Below, piece by piece: positions 11,031 through 27,400 of a stretch of 64,000 nt of DNA; within the stretch, counting starts at the first letter, position 1, and the number at the start of each line of letters is the position of its first letter. Source of the DNA: Corbicula japonica (lineage: Eukaryota; Mollusca; Bivalvia; Venerida; Cyrenidae); NCBI GenBank assembly GCA_038501625.1, contig JAZAYU010000088.1:124001-188000 (forward strand), given 5' to 3'. The notes under the pieces were generated by a model. The model was not told the origin of the DNA and did not search any database. It saw only the letters and a program-made list of their open reading frames with translations. The position numbers and the translations under genes were made by a program.

Positions 11031-11500
11031 GTGTTGATGACTGCATAAGGTCACTTCCAACAGCCTAGCTGTTGAGCACTAGCTATTCTGTGACATGGTT
11101 AAAGATTACCAACTTCCTACATTAGTTAAGCAATGGTTTGCTCTGGGTTGCCTAGAAGGGTGTCCTGCTGGGTGGTGGTTGGTTCACCCACAGCTTGGAA
11201 CTACTTCACTGGTGTCAGAAGTGCTTGACAAGCACATAATGGTTGTTTCGGTGAGGGTTCAGGCTAGAGACTGCAGCCCACGTGACTGTGCAGTTGACGA
11301 TAAGGCTCCGAAGTACGGCAGCATAAGGTCACTCGCTGTTGGGCTAGCTTTTTAGCGAAATGGCTAAAGTCTACAGTGCCCAAACAAGTTGAGGAACGGT
11401 TTGCTCGGTCAGTGAATGAATGTGTACATGTGTCCCGCTCGGGTGGTTGGTTCCCCATACCTGAATCACAGGGAATCGGCATTGGATGATCCCAAACCTG
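11030..11500. repeat. Degenerate tandem pair of unknown repeat
   Basis: Two related segments follow each other, each with GCATAAGGTCACT, a CTAGCT stretch, ATGGTTAAAG/ATGGCTAAAG, CGGTTTGCTC and GGTGGTTGGTTC. They are too diverged to define boundaries. The TGGTTAAAG and GGTTCNNC stretches faintly recall tRNA A and B boxes, so an old SINE is possible. No gene is indicated. Confidence 0.35.
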
Positions 11501-11954
11501 CTACAGGCCTCATTAAGGATATAAATCTAACTTATATATGAACTCGTTTTAAGAAAATCGTAAGAAATACCTTTTGTTTTATTCTTTTGACAATTTTTCC
11601 TAAACCCATTATGATTGCAACGTTGGGCAATGTTAAACAAAGGGAAGCAACTTTGTTTGCAGAATGGTATTGTGATAAACCCCGTCACAAGTCGAACCTG
11701 TCGATGTAAAGTGTGGCGCTCGATGTTAAATTCTTAATATAGATCTAATTGTGTATTTAAATATATTTTTCGTCGCTAAAGTTAGACTATATGAGCGACG
11801 CCTCAAGATGAGAGTAAGTCAGTTATGGCTTTGGAGGAAAGTGCAAGATACAGAGAATTCTCCAATTCCAGAATCGTGGTATACCGAAGAACATTATATT
11901 CTCAATAGTTCGACCCCAAAAACAGACCGATTTTTGTTGCGCAAAATTAATTGT

Positions 11955-12436
11955 ATGGGCGGCCAACACCGCCAAAAATGAATAATTTGCTTTAATTCAA
12001 TTATACCACAAACACATCGGGGAACAAATCCATTCAATTCGAACAAAAATATTGCAAAGAAAGACTTTAATTGTCCAAACAAAGCAATTTCTGCTTCAGT
12101 TCGGTATATTTACAAACCACGCAGCGATATTGCTCCTAAAAGAAGACATCAAGTAATCCAATTCAATGGGATGCCATTAGAAACGGTGCTTATTTATGGG
12201 CGGCCAACACCGCCAAAAATGAATAATTTGCTTTAATTCAATCATACCACAAACACATCGGGGAACAAATCCGTTCAATTCAAACAAAAATGTTGCAAAG
12301 AAAGACTTTAATTGTCAAAACAAAGCAGTTTCTGCTTCAATTCGGTGTATTTACAAACCACGCAGCGATATTGCTCCTAAAACAAAACATCAAGTAATCC
12401 AATTCGGTGTATTACCATTAGAAACGGTGCTTATTC
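11955..12436. repeat. Tandem duplication of a 241-bp unit
   Basis: ATGGGCGGCCAACACCGCC starts at 11955 and again at 12196. The following roughly 240 bp agree closely in both copies (CACAAACACATCGGGGAAC, CCACGCAGCGATATTGCTCC, AGAAACGGTGCTTATT). It is non-coding. It lies just before a perfect inverted repeat at 12496-12565. Confidence 0.75.
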
Positions 12437-12495
12437 TGCTTTAATTTAATGCATCAACACACTAAATTCGGTGCAACCTCATTCAAATCGGTGCA

Positions 12496-12565
12496 ATAAG
12501 ATCCAAAAACGTGTACCAAAGACATGTAACAAAATAAAAAGAAAGTACACGTTTTTGGATCTTAT
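12496..12565. repeat. Inverted repeat with 21-bp perfect arms
   Basis: ATAAGATCCAAAAACGTGTAC (arm 12496-12516) is the exact reverse complement of 12545-12565, with a 28-nt loop. Repeated TTCGGTG motifs precede it. A transcript would form a stable stem-loop; its role is unknown. Confidence 0.75.
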
Positions 12566-16706
<4,141 letters not shown>

Positions 16707-17279
16707 AACGAATATGTTAGGTGTCAGTCACAAACTAATTCCCTATTGACAATATTGTGTCTTGAAGCCATTGTTCTTATAAAAATTATGAATATTAATG
16801 TAAATTATGGGTTCATTATACTGATCCTTTGATAAGTTAAAATGTAGAAATGAAATACGAGATAGAATATCAAGTATTTTTTTGTTGACGTTTATTAAAA
16901 GACCTACGCACTGTTATTTTGTAAAATTTAAATATCACCATTCATTACAATTATATTTACGAGTATTAATTTGTGCACCAGATTGGTGAAATACATCTAA
17001 GCTTAAATAATTAATGTGCCCAATTGAAATAAATGAAAAGTCAACATATTCGCCAATTGTATTTTTATATTTGAAACGAAGAGATGATTTCTATGAAGTC
17101 ATTAGAGATGAATCACAGGATATAAATAAAATGAATTATCACATTAAGTACAGTATTTTCAAAAGTGGTGAAATGGAAATTTAATCATGTTCTATAAATA
17201 GAAGGATTATTGAAAAAGTCAAAACACTCTTACGCAAATAATGTTTGTGAAATAAATGAGATATGAAAGTAGGACCTGG

Positions 17280-17468
17280 AGTGCCAATTGTTGTTGCTGA
17301 TGTTGTTGATTATCTAGTTGTTGTTGTTGTTGATGGTGTTGTTGTTGTTGCTGATGGTGTTGTTGTTGTTCTCGGCGTTCTTGCATCAGACGTTGTTGCT
17401 GCTGATATTGTTGCTGCTGATGATGATGATCAATGTGTTGTTGTGGTTGTTGATGATGATTTTGTTGT
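17280..17468 (-). other. Possible polyglutamine-coding segment cut by an assembly gap
   Basis: On the minus strand the sequence from the gap edge (17468) down to about 17283 reads as Gln/His-rich protein: runs of 2-5 Gln broken by His, with RLMQERRE and LDNQQHQQQQLALQ. CAA and CAG codons are mixed, and the reading frame stays open across non-repeat interruptions, which favours real coding over a pure triplet microsatellite. After LALQ comes AG|GTCCTA, a weak possible donor. No domain identifies the gene, and its remainder would lie in or beyond the N run. Confidence 0.35.
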
Positions 17469-17968
17469 NNNNNNNNNNNNNNNNNNNNNNNNNNNNNNNN
17501 NNNNNNNNNNNNNNNNNNNNNNNNNNNNNNNNNNNNNNNNNNNNNNNNNNNNNNNNNNNNNNNNNNNNNNNNNNNNNNNNNNNNNNNNNNNNNNNNNNNN
17601 NNNNNNNNNNNNNNNNNNNNNNNNNNNNNNNNNNNNNNNNNNNNNNNNNNNNNNNNNNNNNNNNNNNNNNNNNNNNNNNNNNNNNNNNNNNNNNNNNNNN
17701 NNNNNNNNNNNNNNNNNNNNNNNNNNNNNNNNNNNNNNNNNNNNNNNNNNNNNNNNNNNNNNNNNNNNNNNNNNNNNNNNNNNNNNNNNNNNNNNNNNNN
17801 NNNNNNNNNNNNNNNNNNNNNNNNNNNNNNNNNNNNNNNNNNNNNNNNNNNNNNNNNNNNNNNNNNNNNNNNNNNNNNNNNNNNNNNNNNNNNNNNNNNN
17901 NNNNNNNNNNNNNNNNNNNNNNNNNNNNNNNNNNNNNNNNNNNNNNNNNNNNNNNNNNNNNNNNNNNN
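17469..17968. other. Assembly gap, 500 N
   Basis: Exactly 500 unknown bases, the same size as the other gap, so the length is probably a placeholder. Its left edge lies inside a GTT/CAA-rich repeat, a usual cause of broken assembly. Confidence 0.98.
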
Positions 17969-20953
17969 ACAATTAATTGGGCCAAAATACACGGTAAACA
18001 ATGGAAGTGTATGAACCAGCCGATATGTCCCTAGTTCATTATGGGCCCGATGCAGCGCATTGGTATACTTTAAATTCTAACCAGTGAGCTATTAATTTAG
18101 CCGCTGTTGCATTAGCACATGAAGTTGCGTCTAATAAAATACAAAAAATAAAAGGATAACTTTATTTTAATTTTATCGCCGAAATCCAGATTAAATGCAA
18201 TTTAAAAGCACTACAGCACTACTTCATTGAGGCATTGTGAACTCAACCAGTGTTGTTTGTATTTATTAATTAGAATAATAAAAAGGCAATATCAATCTAG
18301 CAATTCGCCTTATTTATATAAAAAAAGCATCATTAAATTCAAAAAGAGAGACTATTAGCATGACATTCTAAAGCGCTCTGCATGGGCATGATTGGTCACA
18401 TTAATCCATATACCGTGAGCAGAGCTCGTTGCTTATATCTTTGTGTGCACGGCGGCCAGCGACGGAGAATGAAGAACTGACGAAAGTTAAGAAACGTAGA
18501 AGCTCGGTCACTGTTTATTCCTACCATTTGATTGACCGGGTGCAGCCTAGAACCTGGTTTAACTCAATCAAATGTCCCATGTTACAAAATGTTTTGCCAC
18601 TGACCAGTTTCAACGCGGTAACCCGCCAGTTTCCCTTTCTGGTTGTTTATGGCGAATGTTTTGAAAAATGTAAAATTATAAACGCATGCGCCCTGTATCC
18701 TCTGCTTTTCCGCTATGTGGGGAGGCTATGTTTTCTGAATGTTGTTTTTCCTAATATGCATATTATGCTCTAAGACTTTCACTTGTAAGAAAAATACTGC
18801 TTTCTGATCTACCGGAGCTAAAGCGATATATCATATATGGCTTTTTTAACCCCCAAACAAGCCCAAGCCCTCAGATGAAACGGTATCGTATAATAAAATA
18901 GACCAAATTCTGAAGGACCGCAAATGAATTGTGAGTTATATGGTTTATAACAACTAATTATTTATTTATTTCTCTTTTTAAAAGGTCGCTTTACAATCTG
19001 ACTATAACACTGGTCGATATATTTTGCGTATGAAGTTTAATGCTATACGGAGGTCTCAGATAATACTTTTATGATATCATAAGCACTCGTTTTACATATT
19101 CATACTCTGTATTTTTATAAGTAATGTTGATAATGCGATTTCTTCAACTGACTATAGATTTGCATGCACAGGAGTTTTGAAAGGACGGAATGATAAAAAT
19201 AGGGAGATCTCATTTGCTTACCTTTTGGATAAAAAAATCCTGATAGTCTGTAGATTAAACATATTTTCATTACATTTCATTCTTAGATTGTCTGGTAAAA
19301 AGTATTGAAGATTTTGTACCGTGTCGCGACTGTAAAGTCTCCCCGTACATCAAATCAAATCAGTGCTGTGATCAAATTCGTTCTTTGTGGGCCGCTGAGC
19401 TCGATACATATATGTGTAAATAGGCGGCGTGGACATTGAAATGCTTTTTCATTTCTGTCCAATCAAACGGAGCATGGAATATATTATTTGTCGCCTTCAT
19501 TTGCTTTCAAAGTTCTCAGATGATTTCTCGATCATCTATTATTATCAGACTAGTTGAGGTAACAATACTGTCTTACCTGCATCCGTTAACAGCTGTCCAG
19601 CACTGTGACTGAGGCAACACCGTTTGTATCCTTGCTAAGGACATATCACAGTGGGACGGTAGGGGAAATCGAAGGTGTCTTTCTATCTTTCTAGCTTGAG
19701 AAAGTTCACCATGGAAAGAGGGCGGAGGGCGGAGGGGGGATACGGTCTTCCTCATTCACATATTTTGCACTCGTAGCTTACTGAGTGCACGTCGCAAGTA
19801 AGGGAGAAGTCGTAAACATTGTCAGGAGAACAACCGGACAGGAAATGAGTGTTGGCGTTTTCACTGATAGTGGTGCAGTGTATGTTAATTGTAATCAGCT
19901 ATGGTTCTATTGTAGAATTGTAGAATATCTGCAGGAACAGTGAAACGCGCCCTCGTCTGACATATAAAAGTTGTTCTGTTAAATTCTAAAACTTGCAAAG
20001 GAATGACGCATCTCCTACATTTCAATGATTTATCTGCAATTTACTTTTCAATGAAATATTATATTTTGACGGTAAGAGAAGCACATCCTTCCTGCTTAAA
20101 GGTGTTTAATAGGAACAGAAAAAACATTGATTTTAGTGATCTTAAAAGTAAGTACGGTTTATTTTTTTGTCATACAGAATGTACGTGAACGTGAAACAGA
20201 CAGACGGATGGAAAGACGTTCGGTCGGACGAAACGACCGACCAATAAGACAAGCTGAGTTTATCCAGCAATATTTTCTAATGGCACAAGCTCTACTGTTG
20301 TTACGTCTGAAACAATTTTCTCCTCGAAAACTTCAGATTCTTATAGTCATTTGAATATAATCTGTCGATGTGTTTGCGTAGAACAGGTGTCGTTTACTGG
20401 AAATACAATGTATACCTTATACAAAGAAAACCTAAACTTGAAATTAATATTTGACTAATTTTGAAAGTAAAGTAATTTAAATTTTCAAAATATATTCTGT
20501 TAGTTAATGCCGTTTGAAGTTTTTATTTGTATACAAGTTGAAATTCTACCTTCAAAACAAATTTAATGATTCTGATATATACGCAAGGTTTCTTAGTAGG
20601 GATGGGAACGGATACCTAAATCACTGTTCGGATATCCGTATCCGGATAACCGTATCAAATTTAGCGACCACAGAAAAATATTCATTTAATATTTTCAGAT
20701 TTAAGCTACGGTATATCGCGAGAAATTCTGAGCTGTATTCTAGTTTTCTTTTAATATAAAAAGCAGTGTCTGTAGACCTGGTGATCTCGCAGTTTAGTAG
20801 CTCTGGTACTCGTGATGCCAACCTTTTCCAACTTATCCATTTTCAACACTGCAGCACGTCCGGTTTGAATTAACCAAATGCGCTTCTGTCGTATTTGCAT
20901 CAAAATTACAAACATTTATGTAAACAGTGAATTGTGTCTGTCTTTACCCGGAT
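17969..20953. other. No supported gene; minor repeat fragments
   Basis: Short open frames (for example 18429-18773 and 19573-19755) lack family features or a consistent exon structure. The stretch 19318-19352 (GTGTCGCGACTGTAAAGTCTC, CCCGTAC) matches a piece of the SINE family at 61382. At 20597-20650, TAGGGATGGGAACGGATAC with GGATATCCGTATCCGGATAACC resembles the end of the hAT-type element at 36581, but a matching second end was not found. Confidence 0.4.
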
Positions 20954-21100
20954 CAGTGCCCATGGTTATAAAACTGAGAATGGAAACCAATCTCAAATCT
21001 CAAGCATCTGATTGGCTGAAATGGCGACTGGTCACCATTTTAGCCAATCAGATGCTTGAGATTTGAGACTGGTTTACATGCCTAGTTTTATCAACTTCAG
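20954..21100. mobile_element. Foldback element, full copy
   Basis: CAGTGCCCATGGTTATAAAAC at the left pairs with GTTTTATCAACTTCAG at the right; the centre is GGCGACTGGTCACC. It is about 147 bp and slightly more diverged than the 3037 copy. Confidence 0.7.
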
Positions 21101-21875
21101 AATAGTCATCATACTGGTATGTGTTTAAAGGAATGTAAAAAGACACAAAATTCATTATGACATGTTGATATATTAAAACATACACAGGAAAAAAATATTT
21201 TGGACAAATACTAAACCGTTTTTAGACAGACCATTGATCTTTAGCCTGTTGCCTACATGTACGCAAATGCGTATTCACGATCGCCGTGGTATTTTACCCT
21301 TGAAATGTTCTCCAATGAACATTCTGAAATTTCGCAAGACAGTGAATGATATGTATCATGCATATTTTTGCAATACATTAATGTGGGTACTGATCAGAGA
21401 AAGTGAAATATCGCCTAGCGAAGAGTGCTTTATTTTGAAACTGCACGCGTCATCAAAGTGTTCAACAAAGTAAAGTTCAGGAAGATCTCTGACATTCAAT
21501 ATGGTCATATATCTATTGCATACAAATCTATAAGGTATGGGACGTTTAATGCTAAGAATATTTAAGAATGTTCACAATTCACTGCAAAGTATGCGGAGCA
21601 TGTACTACCCGTCAACTTACTTTCTATGTTTTAAAGACAAAGCCATTGTATAGTTGTACCTAGGATGGCAACTTTTGCTTTGTAAACCAACAAAATATTC
21701 AGGATCGGATGTAAGATTTCCAGAACAGGGGTTCGTTTGCGGTAGTCTTATAGCAGTTCCAGGAAATTTCGAACTTTTCGGCTAAAATCGCTATGAAAAT
21801 AAAATTTTTGCTGTCCCCAAAAATGAGCAACCACACAATCCCATCTGGATCCGCACCTGACATTAAAGATTGGTG

Positions 21876-24043
21876 TTATCTCGGTTTCTGATAATTCATC
21901 AGCTTTACCATATTCTTCGGAAGTTTATCAAACAGAAGTAAACCGGATGCCCTTTCAATAGCGTCTAGTGGCGTCAGAAAATTTTTCAAAGGCATGTCGT
22001 CTTTCATTGGTTGATTTGGAAGAACAAACGACAATATTTCAACCTCTCCGGCATTCGTTTCTATCGCAACAACTTTGAAGAAATGGGTTGGCACGGCAAC
22101 GTTGTTCTGGCCTATGACCTCATACTTGACGTACATTTTGCCATCTGCTTCCCTCCTGCATGTATATAATGAAAAGACATTTGTTTTAATTTTAATCAGT
22201 GCGCTAAGCTTAGAAAATTTAATAAAGTAGATAAAACAGAACTTTGAAAGCCATCGAACACGACAGGTATCAAAATATTGCAGACTCGATATGACTTAGC
22301 CAATTTATGAGCAATAATAACACACTATTGTCAGTTTAAAAGCTCGTTATCTGGCAGATAGCGCCGACCAATTCCTTATAAATTGTTCCGTTGTACCAAT
22401 AAACCGTTTCTTATCTACCTCTAAGTATTTATCCAAAAAAAGTGTAAGATTCAGTTGTATAAATAGTATACTGATCTGTGAACATTCGGGTTGGCGGCAT
22501 TAGAAATTTCATCCAGGCCTCAAGGTTATAAACCAGTCGCCATTTCAGCCAATCAGATGCTAGAGATTTGAGATTGGTTTCCATGCTCAGTTTTATAACC
22601 TTGGGACCAGATCTCTAACCAAGAACAATCTCCATATAACCCATGCAACCAAGTTCGGCTTCCGTTTTTTTCTTATGTTTAGCGTTTAGCGGATTTCAAA
22701 GGCCTTTTCTCGCGTCTCAAAAACAACGACAATAGAGAAGGTAACTAAAATGCACATATTATCCAATTTACCTCGGCAGATACAATGGACCCGTGCAGAC
22801 ATACGTGTTTCTGTTTTTCCGGGCAATAGCTCGCACATACTTTTCCAAGTTGTTCCATATTCCTCGATTGAAACCTTCGCCAACCTGAGAGCGAAACAAA
22901 ACACAACATTAAATTTTTCTTTGGCAATATGCATATAATGTAAAACAACTCGTTTTATGTATATTTCGAAGTTACCTCCTTTGGTGACATCTGATATGGA
23001 CGCGGAATACTTAGCAAAAGTGCAGTATTTCGGGTGCCCGCCCAGGTTAATGCTCATAGCTACCACATTAAAACAATATAAGAATCAGACTCGGAAAACT
23101 TCGGCTATCTCCATCATGCATCAAACCACTATACCGACCTTCAAAATTGGGTAGAGGTGAAGGTTTTTCCTTTGGCGCTTAATCAAACGCAGGTGTACAT
23201 GTTCTTTGATTTCATCATTGTCTATTTATTTGATTTTCGGACGAAACTCGAATAAAAATGAAGCTTTGGAGTGGAAAAACTGTAAGGGTTAGTCGTCATT
23301 TTTTGTGATCGTTCTCTTCAGGAAAATTTAATGGTGGCTTCATATCCCACTCAGCAATACAATTTATAATGTTTTACACAAAATTTACAAAATTATTATA
23401 GATTCTATCTGACCCTAGTATAATCAAGCAATTAGTAATAAACTGAGTTTTGACGGCTTAAGTTGAATGTTTCTAAAGCTTCTTAACGATTTAATAGTAT
23501 ATAGGCCTAAATTAAACCAACCTGCGGCGAGATGTTGCTGAGGCTAAATGTTTGGTCCATTGCTTGTTGGCTGTGTCTGTGATTTCCCGCTGCTGCCAGG
23601 TGTCCACGATCATATCCACTGTTTTTGTAATCATATAATGTACTCCTAAATTTTTCATGAATTTTCGCATCTTCAAAAAAGTTTGATTTGGATCGGTCTA
23701 TTCCTTGCCTGGACGGTAACTTATCTGGAGTCAAGTGTTCAAATACCCAGTGAGCATTTCTGTTTCTCCTATCATAAGCTAGCACAAAGTCTTCGAATAC
23801 GCGTATATTTTCTAATGACGGGAATCCGAATTTCATTATCTGCGAAGAATTTGAACTTAGCGCGCTTACTTGACTAGGCGAATCAAGGGGGATAACTGAA
23901 GCTGCATGTAGCGTCCAAGGGAAGTCATCCAAATTAACTGACGATGAAGGTCGCGATTTCATCCGTTCGTATTTAGCTCCGAGATAAGCACCTATGCCTA
24001 CAGAACAGGCGGAAATAAGCGGTAGAATATTTCCTCGCAGCAT
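21876..24043 (-). CDS. ENDOG: Endonuclease G, mitochondrial DNA/RNA nuclease
   Basis: Three exons: 24043-23522, 22884-22772 and 22155-21876, with GT-AG introns and matching phases (0, then 2+1), giving 304 residues; human ENDOG has 297. The N terminus (MLRGNILPLISACSVGIGAY) is basic and then hydrophobic, as expected for mitochondrial import. The catalytic motif DRGHLAAAGNHR has DRGH at residues 145-148; His148 is the general base. Asn170 in LSNISPQ is the Mg2+ ligand, and the His-Asn spacing of 22 equals the human enzyme. Exon 2 gives the family blocks WNNLEKYVRAI and TYVCTGPLYLPR; exon 3 gives ADGKMYVKYEVIG and VAVPTHFFKV. One difference from the usual LAAAANHR is Gly at the fourth Ala. In animals the enzyme resides in the intermembrane space and can degrade nuclear or mitochondrial DNA (known). 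It is head to head with GTF2B. Confidence 0.95.
22516..22609. repeat. Foldback element, partial, in an ENDOG intron
   Basis: CTCAAGGTTATAAACCAGTCGCCATTTCAGCC through TTTTATAACCTTGGGACC retains one full arm and the outer tip of the other. The internal deletion removed most of the left arm. It lies in the second ENDOG intron. Confidence 0.65.
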
Positions 24044-24419
24044 TTCGACACAACTTCGGTGTTAACAAATACTGAATAAGCACCTTTAACATTAACTGTT
24101 CTCACGTGTAATTTCCATGCATCGTACACCGGCGGAAGTAAATTGAGCCTGTTCCATTGACAAAACAAGGGTTACTTAATTCATCTCTATAACCTCATCA
24201 CCTATCACGGATTCCCATATTGAGAACAGAAAACTAGAAAATTTGTGTAAAGAATAAGATAACTGATTTCAATACAAACAGTTTGTAGATGGGAAATCCT
24301 TAAAGTATATTTTGAAAGAAAAAAATCAACTCTTCCCTGAATATCAAAATCGACTGGCCATATTTACTTGCTGTTTCACAAGGAATATAAATCGAAGCGG
24401 AGTTAACATTAATTCAGTG
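24044..24419. promoter_or_regulatory. Probable bidirectional ENDOG/GTF2B promoter
   Basis: Only 376 bp separate the ENDOG start codon (24043, minus) from the GTF2B start codon (24420, plus), so both promoters must fall here unless an upstream untranslated exon exists. Visible candidate sites are an E-box in TCACGTGTAA (about 24102), an ETS-like GGCGGAAGTAA (about 24131) and AGGAATATAAATCG (about 24381), a weak TATA-like sequence 40 bp before the GTF2B start. The sites are pattern matches only. Confidence 0.6.
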
Positions 24420-27400
24420 ATGGCATCAACAAGTAGAGGGTAAATTCAGTTCATCAGATATATTTATTTTACGTATGAAAATAAACAAGAATTAAGTATG
24501 GACGCCGCCCTTTCTTTAATCTGCGTCTTTAAACGAGTGTAGTAGTAGGCGGATAGGAAACGCATACAGTTACTTTATAATGCATTTTCCTTTTTTGTGT
24601 ATCACCAGGCTGTGCGATGCATGGTAATATGATATTTTTGGAGATGACAATAAATTGCAGAGTTGTTTTCAGTAATTGTTTTTTTTCACATTAAAATTAA
24701 TTGCAATTAAAATTATCCTTATTATTAGCATTGTCCGACCAGTTTTCAGCACAGACACTTGTTTAGGGGTCATTTACTGGCCCTATATGCCTATAGAGCT
24801 ATATAGACCTATATATAGGCTTACAGGTATCTAGATCCAAAAGTGGGCAATTTCAGGAAATAAACATATGATCTACAGCATGAAATACAACTACAATCAC
24901 TTAGAACACAAAATATCCCAGTTTGAAAAAAATACCCGTTCACCTATAATTAACCAGAGTACATTCAAAAGACTACATCGATTTCAATGACAAAATCGCA
25001 TAAAACTATGTTTGTAACCTGATTTGCACTTGTTTCGGGCTGTACATCAGATAGACAGCAAAACCACAGAAAAATATGAGGTTACTGAGAGTTTCTGCTA
25101 TGTGCATAGCAGTAAACAAACTGTTAATGAAATTAGGACGCTACTGAAAACTGGACGTTACACGATAATGACAGATTTGTGTCTGACTAAATATAAGTAG
25201 ACAACACTTGACATTATTTGTAATGAACACACCATGAAGTTAAAACCATAAAGTTTAACTGCCGAAAACATTCAAGCAAACTGACCACCAAAATAAGATT
25301 CATAAATCACACATAACATTCAAGTTTATATTACAAGTGATACCCATGCAGGAGCCAGAATAAGCCTGAAATTCTGAACCTGATCCCTTTTTTTATATCG
25401 AATATAGAAATCCCTTTATCTTCTCTGTCTGAGTCTAAAAAGAATCATTGGTGGTAAAATCTAATCATGTTGATTTCACAGATTAATGTATATCTCAGGC
25501 CTTATCACTATCTGTGCTGGATATCCGAAATCATCTGATCATTGTCATTAAGAGGATTATCGATTATTAGGTGACAGTTGGTGACAGCTGACTAATAATG
25601 TAAATTGGTTGTAGAGGTTATTTGTTTGAAATCACAAGTATACCATGTGTTATATTTGCCACCTGACTACTATTAGCAAACTTGTTGAACAGTTGGCATT
25701 AATAGCCTGTGAAGTGTAATAGAACTTTTGGAGGATAATTGCTCGTCTTTTTATCAACAATTTTATTCTTTAAACAAATAGGCAGTTGAGTGATTATAAT
25801 TTTATTAATGATGGAGGATAAAATGAGGAGTCAAGCACTTTCCTGGCATGTAAATGTCTGTGACCAGTGTAGATCCATGATCAGCCTTAACAAACATGCT
25901 GACCAGTGTAGATCCATGATCAGCCTTAACAAACATGCTGTCTGTGACCAGTGTAGATCTATGATCAGCCTTAACAAACATGCTGACCAGTGTAGATCCA
26001 TGATCAGCCTTAACAAACATGCTGACCAGTGTGGATTCATGATCAGCCTTAACAAACATGCTGTCTGTGACCAGTGTAGATCTATGATCAGCCTTAACAA
26101 ACATGCTGACCAGTGTAGATCTATGATCAGCCTTAACAAACATGCTGACCAGTGTAGATCTATGATCAGCCTTAACAAACATGCTGTCTGTGACCAGTGT
26201 AGATCCATGATCAGCCTTAACAAACATGCTGACCAGTGTAGATCTATGATCAGCCTTAACAAACATGCTGTCTGTGGCCAGCTCCATGATCAGCCTTAAC
26301 AAACATGCTGTCTGTGACCAGTGTAGATCCATGATCAGCCTTAACAAACATGCTGTCTGTGACCAGTGTAGATCTATGATCAGCCTTAACAAACATGCTG
26401 TCTGTGACCAGTGTAGATCTATGATCAGCCTTAACAAACATTCTGACCAGTGTAGATCCATGATCAGCCTTAACAAACATGCTGACCAGTGTAGATCTAT
26501 GATCAGCCTTAACAAACATGCTGTCTGTGACCAGATCCATGATCAGCCTTAACAAACATGCTGTCTGTGACCAGTGTAGATCCATGATCAGCCTTAACAA
26601 ACATGCTGTCTGTGACCAGTGTAGATCTATGATCAGCCTTAACAAACATGCTGTCTGTGACCAGTGTAGATCCATGATCAGCCTTAACAAACATGCTGTC
26701 TGTGACCAGTGTAGATCTATGATCAGCCTTAACAAACATGAAGTCTGTGACCAGTGTAGATCTATGATCAGCCTTAACAAACATGCTGTCTGTGACCAGT
26801 GTAGATCTATGATCAGCCTTAACAAACATGCTGTCCAGTGTAGATCCATGATTAGCCTTAACAAACATGCTGTCCAGTGTAGATCCATGATCAGCCTTAA
26901 CAAACATGCTGTCTGTGACCAGTGTAGATTCATGATCAGCCTTAACAAACATGCTGTCTGTGACCAGTGTAGATCTATGATCAGCCTTAACAAACATGCT
27001 GTCCAGTGTAGATCCATGATCAGCCTTAACAAACATGCTGTCTGTGACCAGTGTAGATCTATGATCAGCCTTAACAAACATGCTGTCTGTGACCAGTGTA
27101 GATCTATGATCAGCCTTAACAAACATGCTGTCTGTGACCAGTGTAGATCTATGATCAGCCTTAACAAACATGCTGTCTGTGACCAGTGCAGATCCATGAT
27201 CAGCCTTAACAAAGATGCAGTCTGTGACCAGTGTAGATTCATGATCAGCCTTAACAAACATGCTGTCTGTGACCAGTGCAGATTCATGATCAGCCTTAAC
27301 AAACATGCTGTCTGTGACCAGTGTAGATTCATGATCAGCCTTAACAAACATGCAGTCTGTGACCAGTGCAGATCCATGATCAGCCTTAACAAACATGCTG

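Noticed and set aside
17219..18034. Frames of 180-260 residues made mostly of X
   Set aside because: They are products of the N run; only the real bases at 17283-17468 carry information.
18429..18773. 114-residue plus-strand frame
   Set aside because: No family motif, no splice context and ordinary composition; chance frame.
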